A stretch of DNA of 64,000 bases from Apophysomyces variabilis (taxonomy: Eukaryota > Mucoromycota > Mucoromycetes > Mucorales > Mucoraceae): NCBI GenBank assembly GCA_002749535.1, contig MZZL01000409.1, forward strand, positions 2,620,160 through 2,684,159. Direction: 5' to 3'. A program made the translations under genes and the position numbers. The notes under the pieces are model-generated. The model ran no database searches and was not told the DNA's origin. It saw nothing but the letters and a program-made list of their open reading frames with translations. Shown here one piece after another: positions 1-11,884 of the stretch; position 1 is the first letter of the stretch; each line of letters begins with the position of its first letter.

Positions 1-1634
1 AATGCTATCCACCGAGCATCTGGAGGCCACGGGTAAAATATTTTGTGGTTTTGATGTAGGTGTATAGGAGCCTCGCATGATATCGTAACGACCAACAGCC
101 CTTTTTTTAACCAAAACAGAAGTCAGTTTATCGATCCATCTCATTGTGCTCAAATAATTCACATACTGCTTTATCTCATCATGATGTGTGCTGCCAGCGT
201 CGACATACTAAAGAACAACAAGGAAGAAAAAAAAGCTTGTTTGTCAAATTTCTTTTAAATGGTTACAATCTTTTTATGTCTTACCGTTTTACGTTTTGGT
301 GCAATGTCAGACGAAGGATGGGAATGTGAAGGATGACGAGCACCTATTGAAGTTGAACGTGTCCGTGAGGATTGCTTTAGAGTCTTTTCGTTGGCGTGCT
401 TTTCTGTCAGGATAACAGAGTCAGTTGAATATGGGATGTCTTCTCGTTGGGATGGGTCGTATTCAATCGACGCGGAGTCGACGGAGCCATAATCATGAAC
501 TTTATCCGTTTGCCGGGCTTGAGAAGTTGGAATAATGGATCCACGTTCGGAGACGGAGTGTTCATCATTCAAGGGGTATCGACTCGACTTTGGATGTTGG
601 GAATGCCGATGCCTCCCGTCTTCCGGGGAGTGAGTACGACCATAAACGTGTTGCTGAGTGACAGTGGATAGAGATTCCTTAATGATATTTATTTTAAAAA
701 AGGAGAAGCAGATGAAATTATTAGCGAATGTTACACCGGATAGTGTATGCATTTTACCTCGGCGCTGTTTATGCTCCGATTGTGATGTTGCCGAACCATG
801 ACTTCTCGAAGGGCTTGGATTGCACTATGGATCTTGAATCGTTTTCCAAAGGTATTCACATCCAATTCCTTGAGTGAATCCAAAGTTAACTCAAGCAAGA
901 TATCACCACTGATTTCTTGTGCTACAGAACATGTCTATGTTTCAGAATTTTGATGTCCTCTTTGTCATGCAAACGTGTCAGAGTTGTGTGTGACGTTTAC
1001 CTTTGAAATTGGCTGCGACGGTACCAAATCCCATAGCTTCCAACCAAATGGAAACTTGATCGACATCCCATTCTTCTGGAGAACGATGGCGCAAGTCAGA
1101 TAATGCAAGGGAGGCGATAATTTGTCGTTGTAAGTTTTTGCAGGCTGAGGAAGGAGCGTTGATCAACACTGGCCGCGTGGATGTTGGATGAGATTGGATA
1201 GAGCTAAGGGAGGACAACGAATTTGCACGAGGTAACTGCTCGCGCGATTTCTTTGTGGAGGTGGAGGTAGAAGGTGTAGGCAATTGAGGCGAAGGAGGTA
1301 AGATTGGCATTTTCGAGAGGCTATTTTCGAGCGAATCCATCTTTCTTTCCATGGTTGTGCCGTGCCACTGTGGTGAGGTATAGTTCATGGGAAAGAGTCC
1401 GACGTCGCCTCGAACATTACGGCCCTAATGAAACCAAAGGGAAGACGGGTACTATGAATCGTTTCCATCTTCCTTATGAAATTAGGGCTTCTCATTTGTT
1501 ACCTGCCACCAACCGTCACCGTAGCCCTCATCTTTCTCGAGTACAATCACCGGTTCACCGGCCGAGAATGAGATTTCGTCGTCGTTTTCAGCTTCAAAAT
1601 TATGAATGGCATAGACAGTCTCGGGGCCAGCCAT
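1..1634 (-). CDS. Boi1/Boi2-like SH3-SAM scaffold protein (3' end outside window)
   Basis: Polarity/bud-emergence scaffold of the fungal Boi family, which links membrane, formins and Cdc42 signalling. Exons read on the minus strand: 1634-1503, 1424-1001, 921-758, 677-285, 207-1. An N-terminal SH3 domain (residues about 5-60) begins MAGPETVYAIHNFEAEN and ends GLFPMNY across the first intron. A serine/proline linker follows, then a SAM domain (about 155-220) with PEEWDVDQVSIWLEAMGF and ISGDILLELTLDSLKELDV across intron 2. The rest visible is low-complexity and basic. The PH domain usual in the family is not clearly seen and may lie beyond the left edge. All joins keep phase, and acceptors end TAG or AAG. 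The start was chosen because the SH3 fold begins at once and upstream codons are low complexity. Family assignment rests on domain order. Confidence 0.8.
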
Positions 1635-4615
1635 GAGACGCTGGTTGACATATAAAACAAGAGGGGAAAAAAGAGGATTAAATGAAGGGAAAAACGAGTG
1701 TAATAAGAAGAAAACGAGAAGAGACAGAGGGAAATAAAAGATAGTGTGAAAGCAGAAAAGGGAAGGGGAATTGGGTGTTTGCAGGGTCGAGGAAAGGAGC
1801 AGGTTTAAACAACAAACGGGAGCCCTATTTGGCACATTGCAATTTTTTTGGTTATGTGTACGCTCATATTTGGGACACCGCATTGGGGACAGCAACAAAG
1901 CTCATCCTTTTGTCGGGTATCAATTGGGTATTGAGTAAGAAAAACGTGATTGTACTCAAAAGGTAATATATCCTCACTAACACACACTCTGCTATAGATT
2001 GACTCCAGAACCTCTAGTACAATTCCCCTTTAACCTGTTTCCTTTTACGACCATCAGATCGACCCGACGCGTGTAGTTACTTGTCCAGACAACGACTTCT
2101 ATATTCTCCGTCTCTCTGTTTCTATATTTCGCGCAAAAAAGAAAATAGCGCAAGAGCAGAAGAAAAAAACAACCTTGTTCTTATAGACAAACACGCTATA
2201 GCAAAGGATTTGTTCTGCTTTGCCCTATAGCTTCTTTTCTATTTCTGATAGAAGCCCCCCAATCGCATAGTAATGCAGATATTATACTAACCTTCGCGTC
2301 ATCGTATTAACTCGCATGGTGCTTAGCATATGGATTTTTCCCACTCCCCATTTTGTATTATGTACCTCTTTTCAAAGGCAGGCTCGTGTTGATTGCACCC
2401 CCTAATCGATAACCCACCCCTTAGTTCGGCACTAGACAGGCTTGGATCCCGCACTTGGTCTCGGCTTATTGCCATATCACTTACATGCACCTGTCTACTC
2501 AATGAGAAGGAAGTAGCATATAATTCTTCGAGCATGGGCAAGTATGATCTATATCTCTATCAATTGACAAAACCCAACATAAGAATGAAGATGAAGCAAA
2601 CGGTATATTGTCTATTATCACCAACGAATTCTGCACGCTAGAAAGGTGCTTTTACATGGTCCATAAGAAATGGCAAAGATTAGGTCTATACAGTAATAGC
2701 GAGCATGTTAAAATACACATATTTGCATATGCATTGAATATGCACATCCATGTTACAGATAGAAGGAAGGGTAGATTTAGCCGAGTTCATCATGATTCTG
2801 CGCGTTACTATCGACCTGCAATTGTTCCCGACCGCTCCGTTCAAAGCAATCGAATGTTTCGTATTTAAAATACGATACAAGTTCCGATAAAGAAGGAAAC
2901 CGACATATCCCAGTAGCATAGACAGACGTGCAGATGTAGTTAGGTTGCATGCTACTTCGTTAACAGCTAACAAAGATAACCTGCCTTAGGCTGATCTTGG
3001 GTTAAGATTTGTAGTTGCACAATCATTCACGCGTGAATATAGCGGTTAGGCATACAACAATCCCAGATATAACAAAAATTGTATAGAGAATTTCAGTGTG
3101 AGTATGGGGAATTGAAGCACTGTTGTCCATCTGAACAAGTCCTTCAACTTACAATATCAAGATTCCTGAATGAGTACAAATGGCAAGACCTCCAGTCTCA
3201 CCATTGAGTACTTTTCCTGTTACATTTCTTCCCACTTCTGGTCAGTTATTTAGGAGAAGGCCATAGAGGATGATCTTATTTTTTTCTACAGCGTGTACGA
3301 TCTCCGATTTGGACCTGTGATTTTAATGAGCTAGAGGGGATAAACCAGAAAGGGGTATTGTCCCGCTTGGTAGGAATCTATCTGTTATTTTTTTTCTTGC
3401 TTGCGCTTTTACGAAAGGATTCATTGCAAGATCGGTGACCTAGAACAGGTGCACCATAATGGTTTTGAATCTAACCCAATCATGGAAGATCCCTCTGGGT
3501 TTAATCCGGTACCTAGAGAGGATGGGAGCACGGAGCTTGAATATAGCACAAGCAAGGAGAAGAGAAAAAAGAAGCCAAAATGCTCTTGGAGCAAGCAGAC
3601 CGGAAATAGATTGTCACTTCATCGGAAATAAAAAGGGAGTAGTTGTCCAAGGTGACTTTGCATGAAAATGTGCAACTAAAAGTGATAGGATAACAGGTTT
3701 ATTAAGTCTAAGAAAAAACCATACCTTGGCTATGTTGTTTCACTTAGCGTCTGTCATTTACATGGATGTGCTGGCTCGATGCGTTGGATATTAATCATTT
3801 GCACGGCGACAGCTCGGTGCCAAACAACAGATACAGCATTATGTGCCATTTCACCGATAAGGCTTCATCTCGTTGTAACGGAGTAAAAAAAGGAACATTA
3901 CCACCCACGAGTTGTTGGTACCTGGTGGCGGGAGCGAACAATAAGGTACCCTGTGTCTTGTCAATTGACGGGGCAAGGGCGAAAAGAGTAATACTGGTCC
4001 AGATGTGGTTTCATTTCACCAATCCATGTTATGATATTGTTGGGTCCCATAAACCGAGGTAGGTCATACTACTCTCACACGGTATAACTTTGTTTCGCGT
4101 CGTCTTAAAAAAGGAAGTGGCCTTACTTTTCGATTTTTATGGCAGGTATATTTTGTATAGTACTTGCGTAGTAATAGTTACTCTTGATTCATATTCAACA
4201 AACATCTATCATAACCCGTGTTTATGTCTATTTCCTATAAGCTATCGCTATGAGTTATAGAAAGTTTGAAAGGATCAGAGCTTCGGATTCTACTTCAAGG
4301 AGCAATGGTCAGTGGCTATGTTTCGAGTATAACATTTTGCCGAACGAGTCAGCCTATAGAGTCTCCTAGCAGGCAGAACCGAACGAATGAAAATTTTTTT
4401 GCATCATGAATAGTAGACTAAAGCATTTTTCATGGTTCCTGGGCCTCGACTCAAAAGTGCCTGAAAGAAACGCTTTTCGCCAAGATTGTATTCAGACATG
4501 GCGAACCAAAACCCTTTGATCTGAAAACTTTTTTTTCTCTTTTTCATTCCGATCAAGGTTAGTCATGGTTATAAAAGAGCAGAAAGAACTGAATCTATGT
4601 CTGCTTCATCTCTCC

Positions 4616-4648
<33 letters not shown>

Positions 4649-4684
4649 GATTTTCCTATTCTCTTTACTTTCCTTAACATTACC
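1635..4684. other. Gene-poor intergenic region
   Basis: About 3 kb with no convincing coding exon: the open frames are short, lack family motifs and have no matching splice context. The left part (1635-2000) is the promoter/5' UTR of the Boi-like gene. The right end (4540-4684) is the pyrimidine-rich promoter of the thaumatin-like gene. Confidence 0.6.
4624..4649 (+). repeat. (CT)n microsatellite in the thaumatin-like 5' region
   Basis: A nearly pure CT run ending about 35 bp before the start at 4685. It is in frame with an upstream ATG at 4565 and would encode a Ser-Leu repeat. It is better read as untranslated promoter/leader, because a normal signal peptide starts at 4685. Confidence 0.75.
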
Positions 4685-5362
4685 ATGGTTCAATTCATTA
4701 CAGTCCTTTCCCTTCTTGCTGTCGCTGGCGTCAGCACTGCCGCTCCCGCTGGAGGTGTGCCAATTACCGTGAAGAACAGCTGTAGCTATCCAATTGAGGT
4801 CAAACAACTTAGTAATGGTGGTGGAGGCTCAGCAGCTTCCACTCTTGCTGGTGGTGCTTCTACAACGATCGATGTGCCTAGTAACTGGGGTGGCCGTATC
4901 TGGGGTCACAAAGAAGGTGCTGAATCTCCCAACGCTGCCTCGCTAGCCGAGTTCTTGTTGAGAAACCCTTCGGATGGCTCTGACTATTACGATGTAAGTA
5001 TTTCACAGGCACTGCTATTGTTAAGTCTTTCTTTTTTTACTGACTATGACTTGTTTAAGGTCTCCTTTGTCGATGGTTACAATCTTCCCATGAGCATTGC
5101 TCCCAATGGCCAATCCGGTAGCGGCTATATCTGTGGTACTCCCTCCTGTTCCAGCTTGCCCACTTGTCCCAGTGGTAGCGAAGTCAAGGATAGCAAGGGC
5201 AACGTCGTAGGCTGTCAAAGCAGCTGCCGCGATTGTGTTACTAGCGACTACGCCTCTAAGGTCACTGCTGCTTGTCCCGATGTCTATGCCTTCTCTACCG
5301 ACGACACGACGTCCATGTTTGCCTGCAAGGCTTCCGGTTACACCGTTACTTTCTGCCCTTAA
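4685..5362 (+). CDS. Secreted thaumatin-like protein
   Basis: Small thaumatin-like protein, probably an extracellular or wall-associated glucan-binding protein. Two exons, 4685-4993 and 5060-5362, are separated by a 66-bp intron (GTAAGT...AAG) that stays open in frame and could be misread as coding. The 203-residue product begins with a signal peptide (MVQFITVLSLLAVAGVSTA-AP). The mature part has VKNSCSYPIEVKQ, a typical thaumatin N-terminal strand, then WGGRIWGH, VSFVDGYNLPMSI and the FCP terminus. Ten cysteines are present, the number of the short thaumatin class. Substrate is not predictable. An in-frame ATG at 4565 is rejected because it would put a Ser-Leu repeat ahead of the signal peptide. 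Confidence 0.88.
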   Translation: MVQFITVLSLLAVAGVSTAAPAGGVPITVKNSCSYPIEVKQLSNGGGGSAASTLAGGASTTIDVPSNWGGRIWGHKEGAESPNAASLAEFLLRNPSDGSDYYDVSISQALLLLSLSFFTDYDLFKVSFVDGYNLPMSIAPNGQSGSGYICGTPSCSSLPTCPSGSEVKDSKGNVVGCQSSCRDCVTSDYASKVTAACPDVYAFSTDDTTSMFACKASGYTVTFCP

Positions 5363-7727
5363 ACCATGGCGTGAATCTATAAGGATAGCCGGTTCTCTCC
5401 TTATGTTTCATCTTATAGACAGCTGATTCAATATAGACCAAACCTGCATATAGACAGAAAAGAAAAAACCAAAAAACATAAATAGATTAGCTCTTTCCAT
5501 GCCTGGGTGCTATTGGAGGAGCAAAACCAAACACACTGCTGGACTCATTTTGGTCTTCATGTATAGGGAGAGGGGGCAAATGCAATGAAGGGTAAAACAA
5601 TTTAAGCACAGTGAAAAGCAGTCCAGCCTGAGAAATGAAAAGTTTCCCTCTTTTCCTCCTTTCTTTCTTACTCTCCTCTTTCCTTCTCTTCAATTACACA
5701 TCACTATGTCCACAGTTCAGGTATGCCATAGATGCAAAGTATTTGCTTTTGTTTTTTTCGGATTTACTTAATGCTCATCTCAAGGAATTCTCGACGGGCA
5801 AGTGATGAACGTGTTATACTTACCGGTTAATGAGGCCTTGTTGTGTATTTCCATCGTTGAAAAAGCGCTGATGAAGAGCCGGCACGGAATTGCAAGACAC
5901 TTGTTGTTTACGAAACTATCCCTCGGAGTTAGTGACAAAGATATGGAAGATAATCACTGGGGTTTCCTGCTATGTATTTGATTGTTTTGCACCCGGAGCG
6001 TGTGGAAAAAGAACAGTCGAGACACCGGGCTTTGCGCTGAGAGATTGGTGCGTCATCAGATGCAGTCGGTTGCAGGAGCACAGGTACAGACTGAAACAAA
6101 ACAACAGTAAATCATATAAACTTCATTTTCTTACACTAGGAGTGTTTTCCTTGTTTGCTCTTCTCTCCTCCTTCCAATTGGCGGTCGAAGGAAGGAAACC
6201 TTTGCACAAGAAGCCTACCAACCCAGAAAGATGGGCATTGGTCACGGATGCAGCTCTGGACCTTTATCGCCACGATGATGGCTTTCAGCCGTTTATGAGG
6301 GTGAAATAGAATGGTCGCCTTTCGGCAGCTCCCACCCCTGTTCTGCTCAACGTCAATAATCAGCCGTTGCAGGCGCTGACGACTGGCGGATACCTGCTTT
6401 TGCCTCCGTCCCACTTTCCCCGAAACCCAATACGTCCTTTTTGAGGGCCAGATAAAATATTAGCTTTAACCCACTCCCCATGGGTTCGTCAACTTCCCAC
6501 ACAAAAAGGAGTCGTGTGCACGACTCTGCACCTTCCACTTTCTGGAGACCAGTCAAACTTTCCAATTACTCTGTCGAGTCGTACGTTCTCCCAAAGAGGT
6601 CGCCAACTTCCCACACAAAAAATAGTAGTCTGTAGGTCCTGATACCGTTCGCTGCAGGAGACCAACCAATCTTCCCGCGTATGTCGGACTAGTCATCCAG
6701 TCTGCCATTGCCCCAAGCAAGGATTAGCATCCCATTCCCAAAGAGATCGTCAACTTTCCACACAAAAAAGATACTACTATTAGTTTTCTGCATCCTTGAT
6801 TGTAGAAAATCAACCAATCTTCCTTAATATGCCCGACCGGCATTTTGCCCGTCAAAACCAAACCAAATAACCAGCGTTCCAAATGAATAAAATTTAAGAG
6901 GACGTTCTTAAAATTGTTACAGTAGGCTCTCCATATAAGAGTATTTGTAAACTACCACTTGCAATAAAAAGGAGTAGTTGTGGAAACATACATTTCCGTG
7001 ACTCATACACTTGTCCCGTCTTACGATAAACAAAGAATGATGTGATAGGACCTACTGCCGGTCTTATAAGATCATTGGTGCCCCAAGACAGTCTCAGTTA
7101 GACGAGGGTAAGGGGTCGCTCTCCTTCGCTACAAGCAGTTTTTTGCTGGTGACTTAGTTGGTCTAGGTTGTATTGCAAAAGTGGCAAATCGACAAATCGA
7201 TTTTATTGAATAACAGGCTTTGCCAATTTAAATGCTTTGCCTTAAAAAATTTTTCAATCGCATACTTCTTATCACATTGAACGGAAGGGTTTTGTCCAGT
7301 CCTTCATTCACTTTCTGAGTTATTATGATGGTTCACAAGTGCAAGAGGATGATGAATGTTAAGAATGTATGACCGACACAAGAACGAAAGACTTGCTTCC
7401 CGTATTTTCCTATGAATTTGAGCACGTACCCTGATACAAACATGCTGATTGGATGGAGGGGTTTTTTTGTTGCTTCGCGTTCTGATGAGAATAAGCGCGT
7501 CCATGAGATCATCTGATATTGCTTTTCATCACGTTGCACCGAAGGCCCATCCCGTCGACTGGTGCAGTGATGCATAGTACATAAATTCATAAAGTTAAAG
7601 GAGCAAAGACAAAGAGTTAAAGGGAGTATTCAGGTTCCGTCGCGGAGAGAAAATAGTCAGCTTGCGTCCTCTCTCTTTATCTCTCTCTCTCTTACACCCT
7701 TCCTCTCTTTGCTTCTTATTTTTCCTT
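5363..7727. other. Intergenic region with a short degenerate tandem repeat
   Basis: No gene recognised. An ATG at 5706 behind a pyrimidine-rich leader opens only five codons before a possible donor (GTATGC), and I could not find a following exon. The frame at 5890-6309 has no motif. The interval holds the two-box repeat at 6470-6823. Its right end is the CT-rich leader of the phosphate transporter. Confidence 0.5.
6470..6823. repeat. Three-copy degenerate two-box tandem repeat
   Basis: Box A (TCGTCAACTTCCCACACAAA and variants) occurs at 6486, 6600 and 6747. Box B (GAGACCAACCAATCTTCC-like) starts at 6542, 6654 and 6802. A-to-B spacing is 56, 54 and 55 bp, while the distance between units differs (114 and 147 bp). 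CCCAAAGAG-like sequence precedes copies 2 and 3. Confidence 0.75.
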
Positions 7728-10406
7728 ATGAAGTTCTCACATCAAATACAGTTCAATGCAGTGCCTGACTGGGCGGAATATTACTTACCGTAAGTTTACA
7801 TAATAAATAGCATGAAACGTGATAGATAACAATAACGATAACAACGAAACAGCTATTCGAACCTTAAGAAGCTGATCTATACAATTGAGAAAGACCGGGT
7901 GAGTCAGCATGAACGCCGTGTGGAAGACCGTGAACGACCGAGTGAACATACCGCCCTTATGGCCGAAGCGAGAGATGTCACCGAAGAAGACAATAGCCGA
8001 TTCATGGCAGCTTTAGACAAATCCCTCGATAAGATCATCAAGTTTTATGCAAAGAAAGAAACAGAACTCTACGATGAAATGGACAGTTTAGCCGATGATT
8101 TCAGCCATCTACAGCATTGTCCTGCCGATGCCATTAGATCCCCGGACGGCGGCCCTATGCAAACCTCACATATTCGGCGTACTTCAGTCGATTTCCCTCG
8201 TCGGGAATCGCGTGTGGGCGACGATGACATGCCACCCAACATCTTGTCCCAAAATGTCAGCGAAATCGACCCAGAGCAAGGTCACCTTTTCCCCAGATAT
8301 ACCAATGTGATGAAGCCCAGTGACGTTGAAGGCATGGAGCTACGGAAACGTACGATCGATCTCTTTGTACTTTTATCCGAGCTCAAGTCATTTGTGGCTC
8401 TGAATCAGACGGCCTTCTCTAAAATCCTCAAGAAATATGACAAGATCACCAACAGCAACCTGAAACGGTATTACATGGCCAGTTATGTTAGTAAAGCCTA
8501 TCCTTTCCAGGCGAGCACAAAAGCTCGGTTAAATGAACGGATTCAAGAAACAGAGCGGATGTATGCTCGTTTGGAAACCAACGGACATCTGGATCAAGCG
8601 ATCGAAGAACTAAAAACACATCTGAGAGAACACATCGTGTGGGAACGCAACACCGTTTGGCGGGACATGATCGGACAGGAAAGAAAAGTTCAGTCGGTGG
8701 GTGTCAGTGAAGCGAAACCGAAAGTAGTCCAGACACCCTTTGGCATCGTTACATTCGGTCGAGACCAATTGATGCATGCCCTCTTACTGATCGCTAGTAT
8801 CACTGTGTTTATCATCCTCTTGAAAACGGAAATTTTTGCTGAAGTTGAACAGAATCGTTGTTTTGCCATCCTCGTATTCGCAAGCATGCTTTGGGCCGCA
8901 GAGGTAAGCAAAAGAAGCGGAAGACAAAAGGGGGGAAAACAGAGAAAAGACAAGTAGGATAGGGTTAGCTAAAAAGTTCGTCTGTATTGGATTGGGAATC
9001 ATTTTTATTCTTGCAGGTGATGCCTCTCTTTGTCACTGGTTTACTGGTACCATTCTTAGTCGTCGTCCTGCGGGTCATGCGTTCGGATGATGATCAACAT
9101 ATCCGATTGAGTGCCCCGGACGCGACCAAACAAGTCTTCGCCAGCATGTTTTCGCCTGTCATCATGCTTCTTCTCGGCGGCTTTTCCATTGCTGGTGCTC
9201 TGAGTAAATTTGGCATTGCCAAGAGCATGGCTACCTTTGTCCTATCCAAAGCTGGTACACGGCCTAACCGTGTGTTGATCGTCAATATGTTGGTGGCTAC
9301 TGTGGCCAGTATGTGGATCAGCAACGTCGCTGCGCCAGTGCTATGTTTCTCCCTCATTCAGGTTAGAAGAAAAGAAAAAAACAGGTTTCAGCATGCACTT
9401 CTAGGTTACTGACACTCTTGTTCAGCCCATTCTGCGTACACTTCCGGTAGATTCCCGATTTGGTCCCTGCTTGATCATTGGTATTGCTTTGGCATCCAAT
9501 CTTGGTGGTATGGCATCTCCTATTTCCTCTCCTCAGAATATTATTGCCATCCAAAACATGACACCAGCCCCTTCTTGGGGTGAATGGTTTCTCGTTTCAA
9601 TTCCTCTGTGTTTGGTGGGCAATTTTATCATTTGGATCTGGTTGATCTGGAACTACAACCCAGAGAGACAGACCCCTCAGATTCATACGATTCGTGCCTC
9701 ACGCGATAGCATAACCCCAAGTCAGATCTATGTCTGTCTGGTGACATTACTGACTATTGTTCTTTGGTGTCTTGCGCATACCTATGAATCGACGTTTGGT
9801 GACATGGGAGTGATCGCCATTATTCCTTTGGTGGCCTTTTTCGGTGCTGGTCTGTTAACAAAGGATGATTTCAACGGTTTCTTATGGAACGTGATTACCT
9901 TGGCGATGGGTGGCATTGTTCTCGGCAAGGCAGTCCAGAGCTCGGGCTTGTTGCATACCATTGCTGGTGATATTGAAAGCATGGTGACAGGGTTATCGGC
10001 ATTTGAAGTCTTGTTCATCTTTAGCTCGCTGGTGCTGGTGATTGCCACCTTTATCAGTCATACTGTGGCTGCCTTGATTGTCCTGCCGATTGTAGCCGAA
10101 GTGGGTGCACGTCTGGACGATCCCAAACCACGACTTTTGGTCATGGTAAGATATCTAACGAAGGAAGAGAGAAAAAAAAATTGACCCAACGGACGTTTAC
10201 AGGGAACGGCTTTTGTCTGCTCAGCTGCTATGGGCTTGCCAGTATCCGGTTTTCCCAATATGAATGCCATTGCCCAAGAAAATGAACTAGGAAAACCTTA
10301 TCTGTCTACCAAAGACTTCTTACGAAATGGTATTCCTTCTAGTATTTTTGCTACGCTCTGTGTGACAACAATTGGGTATATTTTGATGGTCATTATTGGA
10401 GTATAA
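7728..10406 (+). CDS. SPX-domain low-affinity phosphate transporter (Pho87/Pho90/Pho91 type)
   Basis: Phosphate permease of the plasma or vacuolar membrane. Exons 7728-7789, 7853-8903, 9017-9361, 9426-10145 and 10203-10406 give 793 residues, close to the family length. The N-terminal SPX domain (about 1-220) opens MKFSHQIQFNAVPDWAEYYL and contains YSNLKKLIYTIEK and the KILKKYDKI helix that senses inositol pyrophosphates. The C-terminal half is a DASS/citMHS-type transporter with many hydrophobic segments, including NVAAPVLCFSLIQ, ASNLGGMASPISSPQNI and a final GLPVSGFPNMNA loop. Splice phases are all consistent and a CT-rich leader precedes the start. Sorting among Pho87, Pho90 and Pho91 needs a tree. 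SPX-mediated inhibition under high phosphate is family knowledge. Confidence 0.93.
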
Positions 10407-11087
10407 GACAGAAAGGCAAAAGAAGTTAGATATGTATAATGTCCTTTATAGTTGGTTATTGTAGAAATCCTCTGTTTATTTTTTCTTTTTCTTTTTTCCT
10501 TTCCCCCTGTGCCGTATCTAGGCATTTTATAAACTACAGTACTTTTTCTTCTTGCTCGTTTGCTGATATCTTGCTCTGCATTATCTATATTGAAGAAATA
10601 TAAACGTGCATAGGCGCACCATGGGATGCAGACGATCGAAAGCAAAGTCCATAAGGTTACGAAAAGGAGGAGATCGGTTTTAGGGACTTGCTATTAATGC
10701 GTAATTTACTGTATCATCTGTGATAGGAGATCATGTTACAGCTTTACATGAACTTTATTCTCCAGCTGGTACTGTTAATCATTTTATTCATGGTTCGTCA
10801 ATAGACAATAGCAGTTAGATCATGTTTAGCTGACGCATACTGCATTCTATAATCCATACCAAAAAGTGGAATCGGTTAAACGCTAAATTTATATCTGTTT
10901 GATCAACGACAAATTTGATATCCAACAATGTGATATTTATTCGGCAGCGGATCGACAAAAAGAGAAGTGCTATGGATGTAGGGCGATAGCCATTCTCCAA
11001 CATAAAAGATTCCATAAGAAAGTAGCTGTAGTCACTGTAGGTTTGGGTAAGAAGAAGGAAATTCCTTTATTTCGACCCAGTGTGATT
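10407..11087. other. Intergenic region between convergent genes
   Basis: Holds the 3' flanks of the phosphate transporter (plus) and calmodulin (minus). It is AT-rich with T-rich runs just after 10440, suited to 3' processing. No coding exon is seen. Confidence 0.6.
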
Positions 11088-11679
11088 TCAGTTTGTCATC
11101 ATCCTGGCATACTCTTCATAGCTAATCCGACCGTCTCCGTCTGTATCGGCTGTTCGGATCAATTCGTCGATTTCTTCGGAGGTAACATATTCACCCAGGG
11201 AAGCCATGATCTGTTGAAGTTCGTCTTTGGATATCAGCCCATCGGAGTCGCTGTCAAAGATACGAAAGGATTCGCGCAGTTCGCTCTCATCATTTTTCTC
11301 TTTTCTACGCAGAATCGGTCCAGTCTGGAATGAAAGGCGGGTCCAGAATCCTTTTTTTTCTTTGTTCTATTTTACCTTGAAACAAGAGTTAGGAATTCTT
11401 CGAAATCGATGGTGCCATTGCCGTTCGCATCCACTTCATTGATCATATCTTGTAATTCGTTGTCGGTGGGATTCATATTTAACTGTCTCATTAATCCGCC
11501 CAATTCTGAAGCATCAATAAATCCATTGTTGTCCTTGTCAAAGATAGCAAAGGCATCCTTGTACTCTGCAATCTGTTCGGTTGATAGGGATAGACGATTC
11601 TTTTTTTTTATTGGCGTCAATTAAGAAAAAGAAAAGCAAGAAATTCAACGCAGCAAATGGGAAAATACAAACTTACCAT
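11088..11679 (-). CDS. Calmodulin (divergent), four EF-hands
   Basis: Calcium sensor that activates kinases, calcineurin and myosins. Exons 11679-11677, 11599-11376 and 11304-11088. The start codon stands alone in exon 1 and is cut off by a GTAAGT donor directly after ATG. The product is 147 residues against 149 for standard calmodulin. All four loops are intact: [36 protein letters not shown] and [12 protein letters not shown]. The helices match ([32 protein letters not shown]). It is more diverged than usual for a sole calmodulin (NRLSLSTEQ at the N terminus, a KEKNDESEL linker), so it may be a paralogue. The exon 2 acceptor is A-rich. A start at 11620, lying in what I call intron 1, would add a lysine-rich extension and is less likely. 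Confidence 0.9.
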
Positions 11680-11884
11680 AACAAATTCCGGAAAAAAGGA
11701 AACAAAAAGGACAAAGCAAAGAAAGCAATGAGTTTATTAAGTTCCAAGTTTTTTTGGTCTTTGATTTTCACTTTTTTTTTATCAAACGAGGATAAGGGAA
11801 AAAAGAAATAAAGAGAACATGGAGTTATTTTTCTTTTTTGTTTCTTCTGCAGGGAGGAACATATGTACATTTCAGAAAGGCATA

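Noticed and set aside
4565..4684. Upstream in-frame start adding 40 residues to the thaumatin-like protein
   Set aside because: It would translate the CT microsatellite as Ser-Leu repeats and bury the signal peptide.
5890..6309. 139-codon plus-strand frame
   Set aside because: No recognisable domain, odd composition and no promoter-like leader. An attempt to join it to a short ATG exon at 5706 failed.
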